Shown here: positions 1 to 5,405 of the stretch, piece after piece
Layout of the letters: every line of letters begins with the position of its first letter
Position numbering within the stretch: position 1 is the stretch's first letter
DNA from: Thermoplasmatales archaeon
Lineage (GTDB): Archaea; Thermoplasmatota; Thermoplasmata; Thermoplasmatales; GCA-001856825
DNA length: 6,160 nucleotides
Direction of reading: 5' to 3'
NCBI GenBank assembly: GCA_014874235.1
Contig: JACWAC010000071.1
Coordinates: forward strand, 1-6,160
Notes under the pieces: generated by a model
Seen by the model: the letters and a program-made list of their open reading frames with translations, nothing else
What the model was told of the DNA's origin: nothing
Database searches by the model: none
Translations under genes and position numbers: made by a program

Positions 1-1
1 C

Positions 2-514
2 GTCTACACAGGTCAGGCCAAGACATTTACCAAGAGTGCAATTTCGCTACCGGATAAAGAACGAATTGTGGAGGACAGGAATCTGGGAAGAGAGACGGAC
101 AGAGTTTCCAGACCATCAAAATGGATCTACGACCTCGACGGTTCCTTATACTATTCAGGGCTTATTCCCGAATTTCTCAATAAGTACCCAAGTCTCTCAC
201 TTCTCCACAAGGATAGACAGAAGACTCTTCTGACAGGAGAGAGACTTCTAACAGACTCCTTCCTCATCAAGTCCTATTCCGTAATAGATTTCATGAGAAG
301 CAGGGAAGAGTTGAAGCAGAACCTGAATAAGGCAAAGGCAGGAAAAGTAGTGATGAGATTTCCGATGGATCCATCACTGTACTATGAGGAAAAGAAGAAT
401 CTGGAGATGGGGCTAGAGGGCGATAAAACTGTTTTTGTCTTTAAATTTGAAGATACATTCTTTTTGGCGGAAAGAGCAGACGCGACTCGAGAGCGAGACG
501 AAGGAAAAGATTGA
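2..514 (+). CDS. C-terminal part of a probable class I SAM-dependent methyltransferase (THUMP-like domain), 5' end outside window
   Basis: The frame is open from the left edge to a TGA, giving 170 visible residues, so the gene starts outside the window. A GTG at position 68 could be taken as a start, but reading continues upstream of it and the domain seems to begin earlier. The visible pattern is a short beta-like stretch (VYTGQAKTF), then a W-I-Y-D-L-D-G-S-L-Y-Y-S-G-L segment near visible residues 41-54, then L-L-T-G-E near 76-80, then S-F-L-I-K-S-Y-S-V near 86-94. This order fits the THUMP-like domain at the C-terminus of a family of class I methyltransferases, where a Y-x-P-D-x-A-V-I-R-A-G-L segment is followed by LTG and a Y-x-V-L stretch. 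The catalytic Rossmann domain would lie upstream and cannot be seen. The family call is from memory of the pattern; substrate (perhaps RNA) is unknown. The last dozen residues are a charged tail. It converges on proC. Confidence 0.55.
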   Translation, partial: VYTGQAKTFTKSAISLPDKERIVEDRNLGRETDRVSRPSKWIYDLDGSLYYSGLIPEFLNKYPSLSLLHKDRQKTLLTGERLLTDSFLIKSYSVIDFMRSREELKQNLNKAKAGKVVMRFPMDPSLYYEEKKNLEMGLEGDKTVFVFKFEDTFFLAERADATRERDEGKD

Positions 515-534
515 CTTCTGACTGGGATTAGGTA

Positions 535-559
535 TCGGCCGGTGTTAAATACCGGTCGA
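535..559. terminator. GC-rich hairpin between convergent genes, possible bidirectional terminator
   Basis: TCGGCCGGT (535-543) pairs with ACCGGTCGA (551-559), nine pairs including one G-U in the plus-strand RNA, with a 7-base loop. It sits 20 bases past the methyltransferase-like stop and 33 bases past the proC stop, so either transcript would fold it. No T-run follows on either strand, so it may act as a 3'-end structure or RNA stabiliser rather than a classical terminator. Confidence 0.45.
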
Positions 560-592
560 CATCATATGAATGGCATTAATTCAAACACAGGT

Positions 593-1438
593 CTAATCAT
601 TCTCAAATTTCGATGCAACCTTTTCTGATGCTTGAGTAGCCGCTTCAATGGCATTCATTATGCTCGTCCTGAAAGACCCTTTCTCCAGCTCATAAATTCC
701 CGCAATAGTGGTGCCTGCGGGCGTTGTAACTATGTCCCTCAACTCGGCGGGATGGATTCCATGTTTCTCTAGCAGATTCGCTGTCCCTGTAAGCGTCTTG
801 GTGACGAGTTTGAACGCGACATCTCTGGGAAGTCCCACTTTCAGAGCTCCACTTATCATGGCATCTATCAGCACTGCGATATAAGCTGGGCCACTACCGC
901 TTATCGCCGTCACTGCGTCCATGGCAGATTCGGGCACCTCTACAAAAGATCCGAAACAACCAAAAAGGGACTGTGAGAGGCGCAACTGTTCCTTATCAAT
1001 TCCATGACCAACAGAATATGCAGTCACGGCCTCTCCAATCATAGCAGCGATGTTGGGCATCGCCCTGATCACAAACGAATTCGGTAGCGCCTCCTCTATC
1101 CTCTTGATGGATAGAGCTGCCATTACAGAAATGACGAGCTTACCGCTGGTGTATTCCGAAATTTCGCCGAGGATAGATTTTGCATCGCCAGCTTTCACTG
1201 CAAGGAATATGACATCTGCTTTTCTGGCCGCAAACACATTGTTCGAGGTTATCTGAATTTTCTTTGATGAAAATTTCAAGGTCTTGGTGTCTCTCTTGGT
1301 AACGATCACCTTTGAAACGAGGACGGAACTTACTATGTTTCTTGCCATAGCTTCTCCGATTTTGCCCGCTCCTATAACTGCAATTATCCTTCCCGAATTT
1401 CCATTACCCAATTTTATAGCACCCCGTATAAGCGACAT
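593..1438 (-). CDS. proC: Pyrroline-5-carboxylate reductase
   Basis: This enzyme reduces 1-pyrroline-5-carboxylate to L-proline with NAD(P)H, the last step of proline synthesis, in the cytoplasm. Read from the ATG it has 281 residues. The N-terminal Rossmann fold carries G23-A-G25-K-I-G28; the family's usual VKP turn is V81-K82-A83 here; R125-A-M-P-N129 is the conserved loop. The C-terminal dimer domain shows D174-A-V-T-A-I-S-G-S-G-P-A-Y186, the substrate-binding core, and T239-P-A-G-T-T244 where SPGGTT is usual. K48-R49 after the second strand would suit NADPH (inference). The first 17 residues are an unusual tail before the Rossmann strand. A TTG at codon 10 (base 1411), with GGGGTG eight bases upstream and a TATA-like box in register, is a serious alternative start giving 272 residues. 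It is divergent from the hemerythrin-like gene. Confidence 0.95.
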   Translation of the reverse strand: MSLIRGAIKLGNGNSGRIIAVIGAGKIGEAMARNIVSSVLVSKVIVTKRDTKTLKFSSKKIQITSNNVFAARKADVIFLAVKAGDAKSILGEISEYTSGKLVISVMAALSIKRIEEALPNSFVIRAMPNIAAMIGEAVTAYSVGHGIDKEQLRLSQSLFGCFGSFVEVPESAMDAVTAISGSGPAYIAVLIDAMISGALKVGLPRDVAFKLVTKTLTGTANLLEKHGIHPAELRDIVTTPAGTTIAGIYELEKGSFRTSIMNAIEAATQASEKVASKFEND

Positions 1439-1447
1439 TGTTTCGGG

Positions 1448-1456
1448 AATAATTAA
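1448..1456 (-). promoter_or_regulatory. Probable TATA box of proC
   Basis: On the minus strand this reads TTAATTATT. Its centre is only 14 bases before the ATG at 1438, so transcription about 25 bases downstream would begin inside the annotated N-terminus, near base 1428. That fits a start at the TTG (1411) better than the ATG. An inverted repeat TTCGGG/CCCGAA (1442-1447 and 1470-1475) flanks the box. Confidence 0.4.
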
Positions 1457-1502
1457 CTGTTATGGATTGCCCGAACCTGCTGAGAATTGGGAATTTGAAA
1501 AG

Positions 1503-1509
1503 ATTAAAT
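1503..1509 (+). promoter_or_regulatory. Probable TATA box of the hemerythrin-like gene
   Basis: ATTAAAT is centred 25 bases before the ATG at 1531, so transcription would start at or next to the start codon. No Shine-Dalgarno sequence stands at a useful distance before this ATG, which agrees with a leaderless mRNA, as is common in Thermoplasma. Confidence 0.4.
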
Positions 1510-1530
1510 GATAAGTAAGCTTAACCAGGT

Positions 1531-1944
1531 ATGAAACCACGGGAAATGCCCATAAATGAACTGATCGAGAAGTTGAAGGAGGAGCATGCGGCCATCCCCG
1601 GCATAATTGACGATGCTGTTATTACCTACAAGACGGGTAACCTAAGCGGTGCTTTTCCAGTTATAGCAGAAGTCAGGGAAACGTTATCGCAACACATAAT
1701 AGATGAAGAAGGAATTCTCCTGAAGTTTCTCATCGATAAGGTAGGAAAAGAGGCAGCAGAACCGTACATTAGGATTCTGCAGGACCATCCAAAGATTATG
1801 AAGCTTGTGGAACAGTCCGTAGAATCTACCTATACCGGTTGGACTGAAACAGAAAGTGATCTCAATCTGCTTAAAGAAACGCTTGCGGAACACCACAGGC
1901 AAGAAGAGGCAGAATTGTACCCAAAGGTTATCTCTCTTCTTTGA
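1531..1944 (+). CDS. Hemerythrin-like HHE domain protein
   Basis: A 137-residue, all-helical protein with the pattern of metal ligands of the hemerythrin/HHE family: H19 in helix 1, H55-x-x-x-E59 in helix 2, H86 in helix 3 and H121-H122 with E125-E126 in helix 4. Such four-helix bundles bind a di-iron centre and serve in oxygen, nitric oxide or iron sensing and storage. Which of these applies here cannot be read from the sequence. No signal peptide or membrane segment is visible, so it should be cytoplasmic. The length suits a single stand-alone HHE domain. The start is fixed on one side by an in-frame TAA at 1522-1524; ATG at codon 6 is an alternative. It is a single gene, divergent from proC and 122 bases before rpsL, which has its own promoter. 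Confidence 0.8.
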   Translation: MKPREMPINELIEKLKEEHAAIPGIIDDAVITYKTGNLSGAFPVIAEVRETLSQHIIDEEGILLKFLIDKVGKEAAEPYIRILQDHPKIMKLVEQSVESTYTGWTETESDLNLLKETLAEHHRQEEAELYPKVISLL

Positions 1945-2020
1945 GCATTTTATTAAAAGAGTGGAACACATAGTGCAGATTCAATCCTTGCTGCGTCTGA
2001 ATTGTACTCGATAGGCACAT

Positions 2021-2028
2021 TTTTATAT
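2021..2028 (+). promoter_or_regulatory. TATA box of the rpsL-rpsG-fusA operon
   Basis: TTTTATAT is a strong archaeal TATA match. Transcription would start about 25 bases downstream near 2050, giving a leader of roughly 15-20 bases that carries the ribosome-binding site. The remainder of the 1945-2066 gap shows no other gene; only a weak, bulged pyrimidine/purine inverted repeat lies at the hemerythrin-like gene's end. Confidence 0.65.
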
Positions 2029-2044
2029 GCCTTCTCCATTTTGA

Positions 2045-2054
2045 AAGGCGCCTT
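2045..2054. promoter_or_regulatory. 10-bp perfect palindrome at the predicted rpsL transcription start
   Basis: AAGGCGCCTT is a perfect palindrome lying where the TATA box predicts transcription to begin and ending one base before the GAGGTGA ribosome-binding site. The position is that of an operator for a protein that blocks initiation. With no loop it is more likely to act as DNA than as an RNA hairpin. No regulator is known from the window. Confidence 0.3.
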
Positions 2055-2061
2055 GAGGTGA
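2055..2061 (+). promoter_or_regulatory. Ribosome-binding site deciding the TTG start of rpsL
   Basis: GAGGTGA is complementary to the conserved 16S rRNA 3' end and ends five bases before the TTG at 2067. It supports TTG rather than an internal ATG as the rpsL start, since the family's N-terminal M-P-N-G-L begins exactly there. Confidence 0.75.
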
Positions 2062-2066
2062 AATAA

Positions 2067-2495
2067 TTGCCTAACGGACTAATGGGTGGAAAACAAGTTA
2101 GAGTCAATAGGGACAAGTTACGATGGTCGGATAGAGATTACAAGAGAAGAGTACTGAGGTTGAAGATAAAAAGTGACCCTCTGGAGGGTGCACCTCAGGC
2201 AAGAGGAATAGTTGTAGAGAAAGTTGGAATAGAGGCAAAACAGCCTAATTCTGGGATAAGGAAGTGCGTGAAGATACAGCTGATAAAGAACGGGAGGCAG
2301 CTTACCGCTTTCGCCCCCGGCGACGGAGCAATAAACTTCATCGATGAACACGACGAGGTTGTAGTGGAAGGCATCGGTGGAAGAATGGGCAGGTCAAAAG
2401 GAGACATACCCGGTGTGAGATATAAAGTTATAAAAGTCAACAACGTTTCCCTGAAAGAGCTTGTTAAGGGAAGAAAGGAGAAACCAGTCAGGTGA
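2067..2495 (+). CDS. rpsL: 30S ribosomal protein S12 (eukaryotic S23 type)
   Basis: S12 sits at the decoding centre of the small subunit and helps control accuracy. The 142-residue length and N-terminus M-P-N-G-L fit archaeal S12. Landmarks are W20-S-D-R, D37-P-L-E-G-A-P-Q44, the decoding loop K58-Q-P-N-S-G-I-R-K66, and the C-terminal D113-I-P-G-V-R-Y119. The loop normally reads PNSA; here residue 63 is Gly, which is unusual. The start is TTG, supported by GAGGTGA five bases upstream. It is the first gene of a three-gene operon and is followed after five bases by rpsG. Neighbouring rpsG and fusA are the classical str partners. In many euryarchaea S12 follows the RNA polymerase and nusA genes; here it has its own promoter after an unrelated HHE gene. 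Confidence 0.97.
   Translation: MPNGLMGGKQVRVNRDKLRWSDRDYKRRVLRLKIKSDPLEGAPQARGIVVEKVGIEAKQPNSGIRKCVKIQLIKNGRQLTAFAPGDGAINFIDEHDEVVVEGIGGRMGRSKGDIPGVRYKVIKVNNVSLKELVKGRKEKPVR
2491..2495 (+). promoter_or_regulatory. Ribosome-binding site of rpsG overlapping the rpsL stop
   Basis: GGTGA (within AGGTGA, 2490-2495) contains the TGA stop of rpsL and lies five bases before the rpsG ATG. A ribosome terminating on rpsL covers the next start, which suggests translational coupling and matched production of S12 and S7. Confidence 0.65.
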
Positions 2496-2500
2496 GTTAA

Positions 2501-3067
2501 ATGGCAGCTATTCTCTTATTTGAAAAGTGGGACACCGCTGGCATTACAGTCGCTGACCAGGCTCTTGCGAAATACATTTCCCTGAAACCAACCGCAACTC
2601 TTCACAGTGGCGGGAAACACGCGAACAAGTTCATGGGAAAAGCAGGGATGAACGTGGTGGAGAGGCTCATTAACAATCTTATGAGGACTATAAGGTGGAC
2701 CGGGAAAAAGCAGAGTGCCTATAAAACTGTAAAGCTTGCTTTTGAGATGGTCGAGAAGAAGACGAAGGAGAACCCGGTTCAGGTCTACGTTAATGCCATC
2801 CAGAATGCGGGTCCAAGAGAAGAGATTACGAGGCTGAAGTACGGTGGAATTGCCGTGCCTAAATCTGTCGACACGAGTTCTTCAAGAAGGCTGGACCTTG
2901 CGATAAGAAACATATCTTTTGGAGCCAGGCAGACCGCAACGAAATCCAAAAAGAACGTGAAAGATGCTCTTGCAGACGAAATCATAGCGGCTGCGAAGAA
3001 TGATCCTAATTGTTATTCGATAAAGGAAAAGGACGATAAGGAAAGACAAGCATCATCCGCAAGGTGA
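2501..3067 (+). CDS. rpsG: 30S ribosomal protein S7 (eukaryotic S5 type)
   Basis: S7 nucleates assembly of the small-subunit head and contacts the exit-site tRNA and mRNA. The 188-residue protein has the archaeal N-terminal extension (residues 1-30), the basic H35-S-G-G-K-H-A-N-K43 segment, the family hallmark V53-E-R-L-I-N-N-L-M-R62, and a C-terminus ending in S-A-R, as archaeal S7 proteins do. An ATG start with a well-placed GGTGA and a five-base gap to rpsL support the start. It is followed six bases later by fusA. Nothing is truncated or frame-shifted. Confidence 0.97.
   Translation: MAAILLFEKWDTAGITVADQALAKYISLKPTATLHSGGKHANKFMGKAGMNVVERLINNLMRTIRWTGKKQSAYKTVKLAFEMVEKKTKENPVQVYVNAIQNAGPREEITRLKYGGIAVPKSVDTSSSRRLDLAIRNISFGARQTATKSKKNVKDALADEIIAAAKNDPNCYSIKEKDDKERQASSAR
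3063..3067 (+). promoter_or_regulatory. Ribosome-binding site of fusA overlapping the rpsG stop
   Basis: GGTGA (within AGGTGA) includes the TGA stop of rpsG and lies six bases before the fusA ATG, repeating the arrangement at the rpsL-rpsG junction. It implies coupled translation along the operon. Confidence 0.65.
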
Positions 3068-3073
3068 TTTTAA

Positions 3074-5278
3074 ATGGGAAGAAAAGAGGACAACATTCAG
3101 AAAGCTTCTGAGGTAATGAAGGATATAACCAGGATAAGAAACATTGGAATAGCCGCTCACATAGATCACGGTAAAACCACACTATCTGACAACCTGATCG
3201 CCGGTGCGGGAATGATGAGCGAGGAACTTGCCGGAAAGCAGCTCGTACTGGACTATGATGTACAGGAGCAGGCAAGAGGCATAACGATCAACGCGGCTTC
3301 CGCTTCGATGGTCCACGAAGTAGAGGGGACAACCTATCTTGTCAACCTGATCGACACTCCGGGACATGTGGATTTCGGAGGAGACGTCACGAGGGCTATG
3401 AGAGCTGTCGACGGAGCAGTCATCGTAGTGGACTCTGTAGAGGGTGCGATGCCCCAGACGGAAACTGTCATCCGTCAGGCACTGAGGGAAAGAGTCAAAC
3501 CAATTCTATTCATCAACAAGGTTGACAGGCTCATCAACGAATTGAAGCTTGGTCCTGAAGATATGATGAAGAGGTTCGTAAAGATCATCACCGAGGTCAA
3601 CAGGCTCCTGAAGAGGTATGCGGCTGAAGAGTTCAAGGAGAGCTGGCAGGTCAACGTAGAGAATGGCTCGGTCATATTCGGTTCTGCATTCAACAACTGG
3701 GCGGTTTCAACCAAGTATACTCCAAAATCGTCAGTTGGTTTCAAGGAAGTCTATCAATATCTATCTAGCGGGGACCAGAAAACGCTTGCGAAGAAATCAC
3801 CACTGCACAAGGTACTTCTGGATGCCGTGATCCACCACCTTCCATCTCCGAAGGTGGCACAGGTCTACAGGATACCTCAGATATGGAAGGGAGACATCGC
3901 GTCTGAAGTCGGAAACGCAATGATCACCTGTGATTCGAACGGTCCCGTTATGATGATGGTGACCAAGATAATTGTAGATGAGCACGCTGGAGAAGTTGCA
4001 GTTGGAAGACTATTCAGCGGGAAGCTAGTAAAGGGAGTGGAACTGTACATTTCAGGTGCTGGAGACAGGAAGTACAAGGTACAACAGCTCGCCATGATGG
4101 TGGGACCAGACAGAATTTCAGTAGATGAAATGGACGCAGGAAACATACCCGCCGTGGTTGGACTGAGGGACGCAATAGCCGGGTCAACTGTATCTACCCT
4201 CGAAAATCTCGAGGTGTTCGAGCCAATGGTTCACTACTCCGAACCCGTCGTCACTGTAGCCATAGAAGCAAAGCACACAAAGGACCTGCCGAGATTGATA
4301 GAAGTTCTGAGGACGATCGCCAAGGCAGATCCCAGTATAGAAGTGGAAATCAACCAGGAGACAGGGGAACACCTTATGTCCGGCATGGGGGAACTACATC
4401 TTGATGTCACTCTATACAGGATCAAGAATGAGCACAAAGTCGAGGTTGAGACTTCAGATCCCATCGTTGTTTTCCGGGAAACCGTTCAGGGAAAGGGGGG
4501 ACCTTTCGAGGGAAAATCCCCGAACAAGCACAACAGGTTTTATATAGAGGTAGCTCCGCTTGAAAAGGCGATCACAGAGGCGATACTGAAGGGTGAAATC
4601 GCGCAAGCGGAAAGAATCAAGGACAAGAAGGCAGTGATTTCCACTCTCCAAGAACTGGGGCTCGACAGAGATGAAGCCAAAGGGATCGAAGCGGTACATG
4701 GCCCCAACATCCTGTTGGACATGACCAAAGGAATCCAGTACCTCAGCGAAACGATGGAGCTCGTAAAGGAGGCATTTGTGGAAGCAATGAACAGAGGGCC
4801 ACTGGCGGCCGAGAGGGTCTACGGAGTCAAGGTTATACTGGAGGATGCGAAACTCCACGAAGACAGCATACACAGGGGACCCGCGCAGGTAATCCCCGCA
4901 GTAAGAAACGCGATCTATGGTGCAATGTGTCTGGCTAACAGGACACTGCTCGAACCCGTGCAGAAGGTGTTTGTCGACACACCCCTTGAAGAGTCTGGAT
5001 CAGTCACAAGGGAGTTCCAGCAGAGAAGAGGGGTCATCACGGAGATGGAGCAGGAAGGAGAACAGTCGAAGATATCTGCGATGGTTCCGGTTCCTGAAAT
5101 GTTCGGGTTTGCATCCGCCATTAGAGGAGCTACGGGTGGAAGGATACTGTGGTCTACCGAGAATCATGGACATCAAACCGTCCCGAGGGATCTCCAAGCT
5201 ACCGTTGTAGGTAAGATCAGGGAAAGGAAGGGACTCAAACCAGAGCCGTACGATGCAAAATACTACGCTGATCTCTGA
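3074..5278 (+). CDS. fusA: Elongation factor 2 (aEF-2), translocation GTPase
   Basis: EF-2 uses GTP to move tRNA and mRNA through the ribosome. The 734-residue protein is full length for archaea. The GTPase domain shows the P-loop A28-H-I-D-H-G-K-T35, switch I ending in R68-G-I-T71, D94-T-P-G-H98, N148-K-V-D151 and a G5 segment near G203-S-A205. Domain II spans about 290-375, domain III about 388-465 (S-G-M-G-E-L-H-L-D), domain IV about 466-622, and domain V about 626-734. His600 in I-H-R-G-P-A-Q605 is the expected diphthamide position at the domain IV tip, so this organism should carry the dph genes. Residue 63 is Val in D-Y-D-V-Q-E-Q, where archaeal EF-2 normally has Glu. The C-terminal R-K-G-L-K-P-E-P-Y-D is typical. 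It is the last gene of the rpsL operon, with a hairpin 18 bases after its stop. Confidence 0.98.
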   Translation: MGRKEDNIQKASEVMKDITRIRNIGIAAHIDHGKTTLSDNLIAGAGMMSEELAGKQLVLDYDVQEQARGITINAASASMVHEVEGTTYLVNLIDTPGHVDFGGDVTRAMRAVDGAVIVVDSVEGAMPQTETVIRQALRERVKPILFINKVDRLINELKLGPEDMMKRFVKIITEVNRLLKRYAAEEFKESWQVNVENGSVIFGSAFNNWAVSTKYTPKSSVGFKEVYQYLSSGDQKTLAKKSPLHKVLLDAVIHHLPSPKVAQVYRIPQIWKGDIASEVGNAMITCDSNGPVMMMVTKIIVDEHAGEVAVGRLFSGKLVKGVELYISGAGDRKYKVQQLAMMVGPDRISVDEMDAGNIPAVVGLRDAIAGSTVSTLENLEVFEPMVHYSEPVVTVAIEAKHTKDLPRLIEVLRTIAKADPSIEVEINQETGEHLMSGMGELHLDVTLYRIKNEHKVEVETSDPIVVFRETVQGKGGPFEGKSPNKHNRFYIEVAPLEKAITEAILKGEIAQAERIKDKKAVISTLQELGLDRDEAKGIEAVHGPNILLDMTKGIQYLSETMELVKEAFVEAMNRGPLAAERVYGVKVILEDAKLHEDSIHRGPAQVIPAVRNAIYGAMCLANRTLLEPVQKVFVDTPLEESGSVTREFQQRRGVITEMEQEGEQSKISAMVPVPEMFGFASAIRGATGGRILWSTENHGHQTVPRDLQATVVGKIRERKGLKPEPYDAKYYADL

Positions 5279-5296
5279 ACAATTTTGTCAAGGGTG

Positions 5297-5319
5297 ATGG
5301 AAGAAAACGATACTTCCAT
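5297..5319 (+). terminator. Hairpin after fusA, possible terminator or 3'-end structure
   Basis: ATGGAAG (5297-5303) pairs perfectly with CTTCCAT (5313-5319) across a nine-base A-rich loop, with a possible additional G-U pair at the base. It starts 18 bases past the EF-2 stop. No strong T-run follows, so release of polymerase here is uncertain. The left arm is also the ATG of a candidate small ORF. Confidence 0.35.
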
Positions 5320-5395
5320 TCCACGATTTCTCAGGCAGTTGTTCTATCGCGCTTCGTCGAATGACGTTTTAGTATCCGAATTTCATGGCGCGTGA
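5297..5395 (+). CDS. Candidate 32-codon small ORF upstream of the membrane gene
   Basis: An ATG-started frame of 32 codons ends in a TGA (5393-5395) directly adjoining the ATG of the membrane gene, with no gap and in the same frame. The frame is actually open from the fusA stop onward, so TTG (5285) or GTG (5294) could also start it. Its peptide (M-E-E-N-D-T-S-I-P-R-F-L-R-Q) matches nothing I recognise. GGGTGA overlaps the ATG instead of preceding it at a working distance, which argues against efficient translation. An open frame this short can occur by chance, and a TATA-like box inside it offers a competing explanation for the region. Confidence 0.18.
   Translation: MEENDTSIPRFLRQLFYRASSNDVLVSEFHGA
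5367..5375 (+). promoter_or_regulatory. Possible TATA box of the membrane protein gene
   Basis: TTTTAGTAT is a fair TATA match centred 25 bases before the ATG at 5396, which predicts a leaderless transcript. The absence of a Shine-Dalgarno sequence at a normal distance before this ATG agrees. The match is imperfect (G within the box). Confidence 0.35.
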
Positions 5396-5405
5396 ATGTA
5401 TTCAC
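5392..5405. promoter_or_regulatory. Short palindrome over the start codon of the membrane gene
   Basis: GTGAAT and ATTCAC form six-base arms separated by two bases, and the start codon lies inside the left half. If transcription starts here, a bound protein would block initiation. Six-base arms are short, so chance is possible. Confidence 0.2.

Noticed and set aside
68..514. GTG at 68 as the real start of the first gene
   Set aside because: The frame continues open to the window edge and the upstream residues fit the same domain, so the gene is cut by the window.
1411..1420. TATAAAAT-like sequence (minus strand) inside the proC N-terminus as a promoter
   Set aside because: It would start transcription near base 1390, inside the Rossmann fold, where no usual start codon with a ribosome-binding site is available.
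1684..1971. A 95-codon minus-strand frame over the hemerythrin-like gene
   Set aside because: It is antisense to a gene with clear metal-binding motifs; its peptide has no family pattern.
1934..1972. Pyrimidine-rich CTCTTCTTT with AAAAGAG as a terminator after the HHE gene
   Set aside because: Pairing needs a bulge, is A-U rich and the T-run lies in the loop; too weak to call.
4454..4873. A 139-codon frame on the minus strand inside fusA
   Set aside because: It is antisense to well-conserved EF-2 domains III-IV, its peptide is low in recognisable motifs, and it has no promoter or ribosome-binding site.
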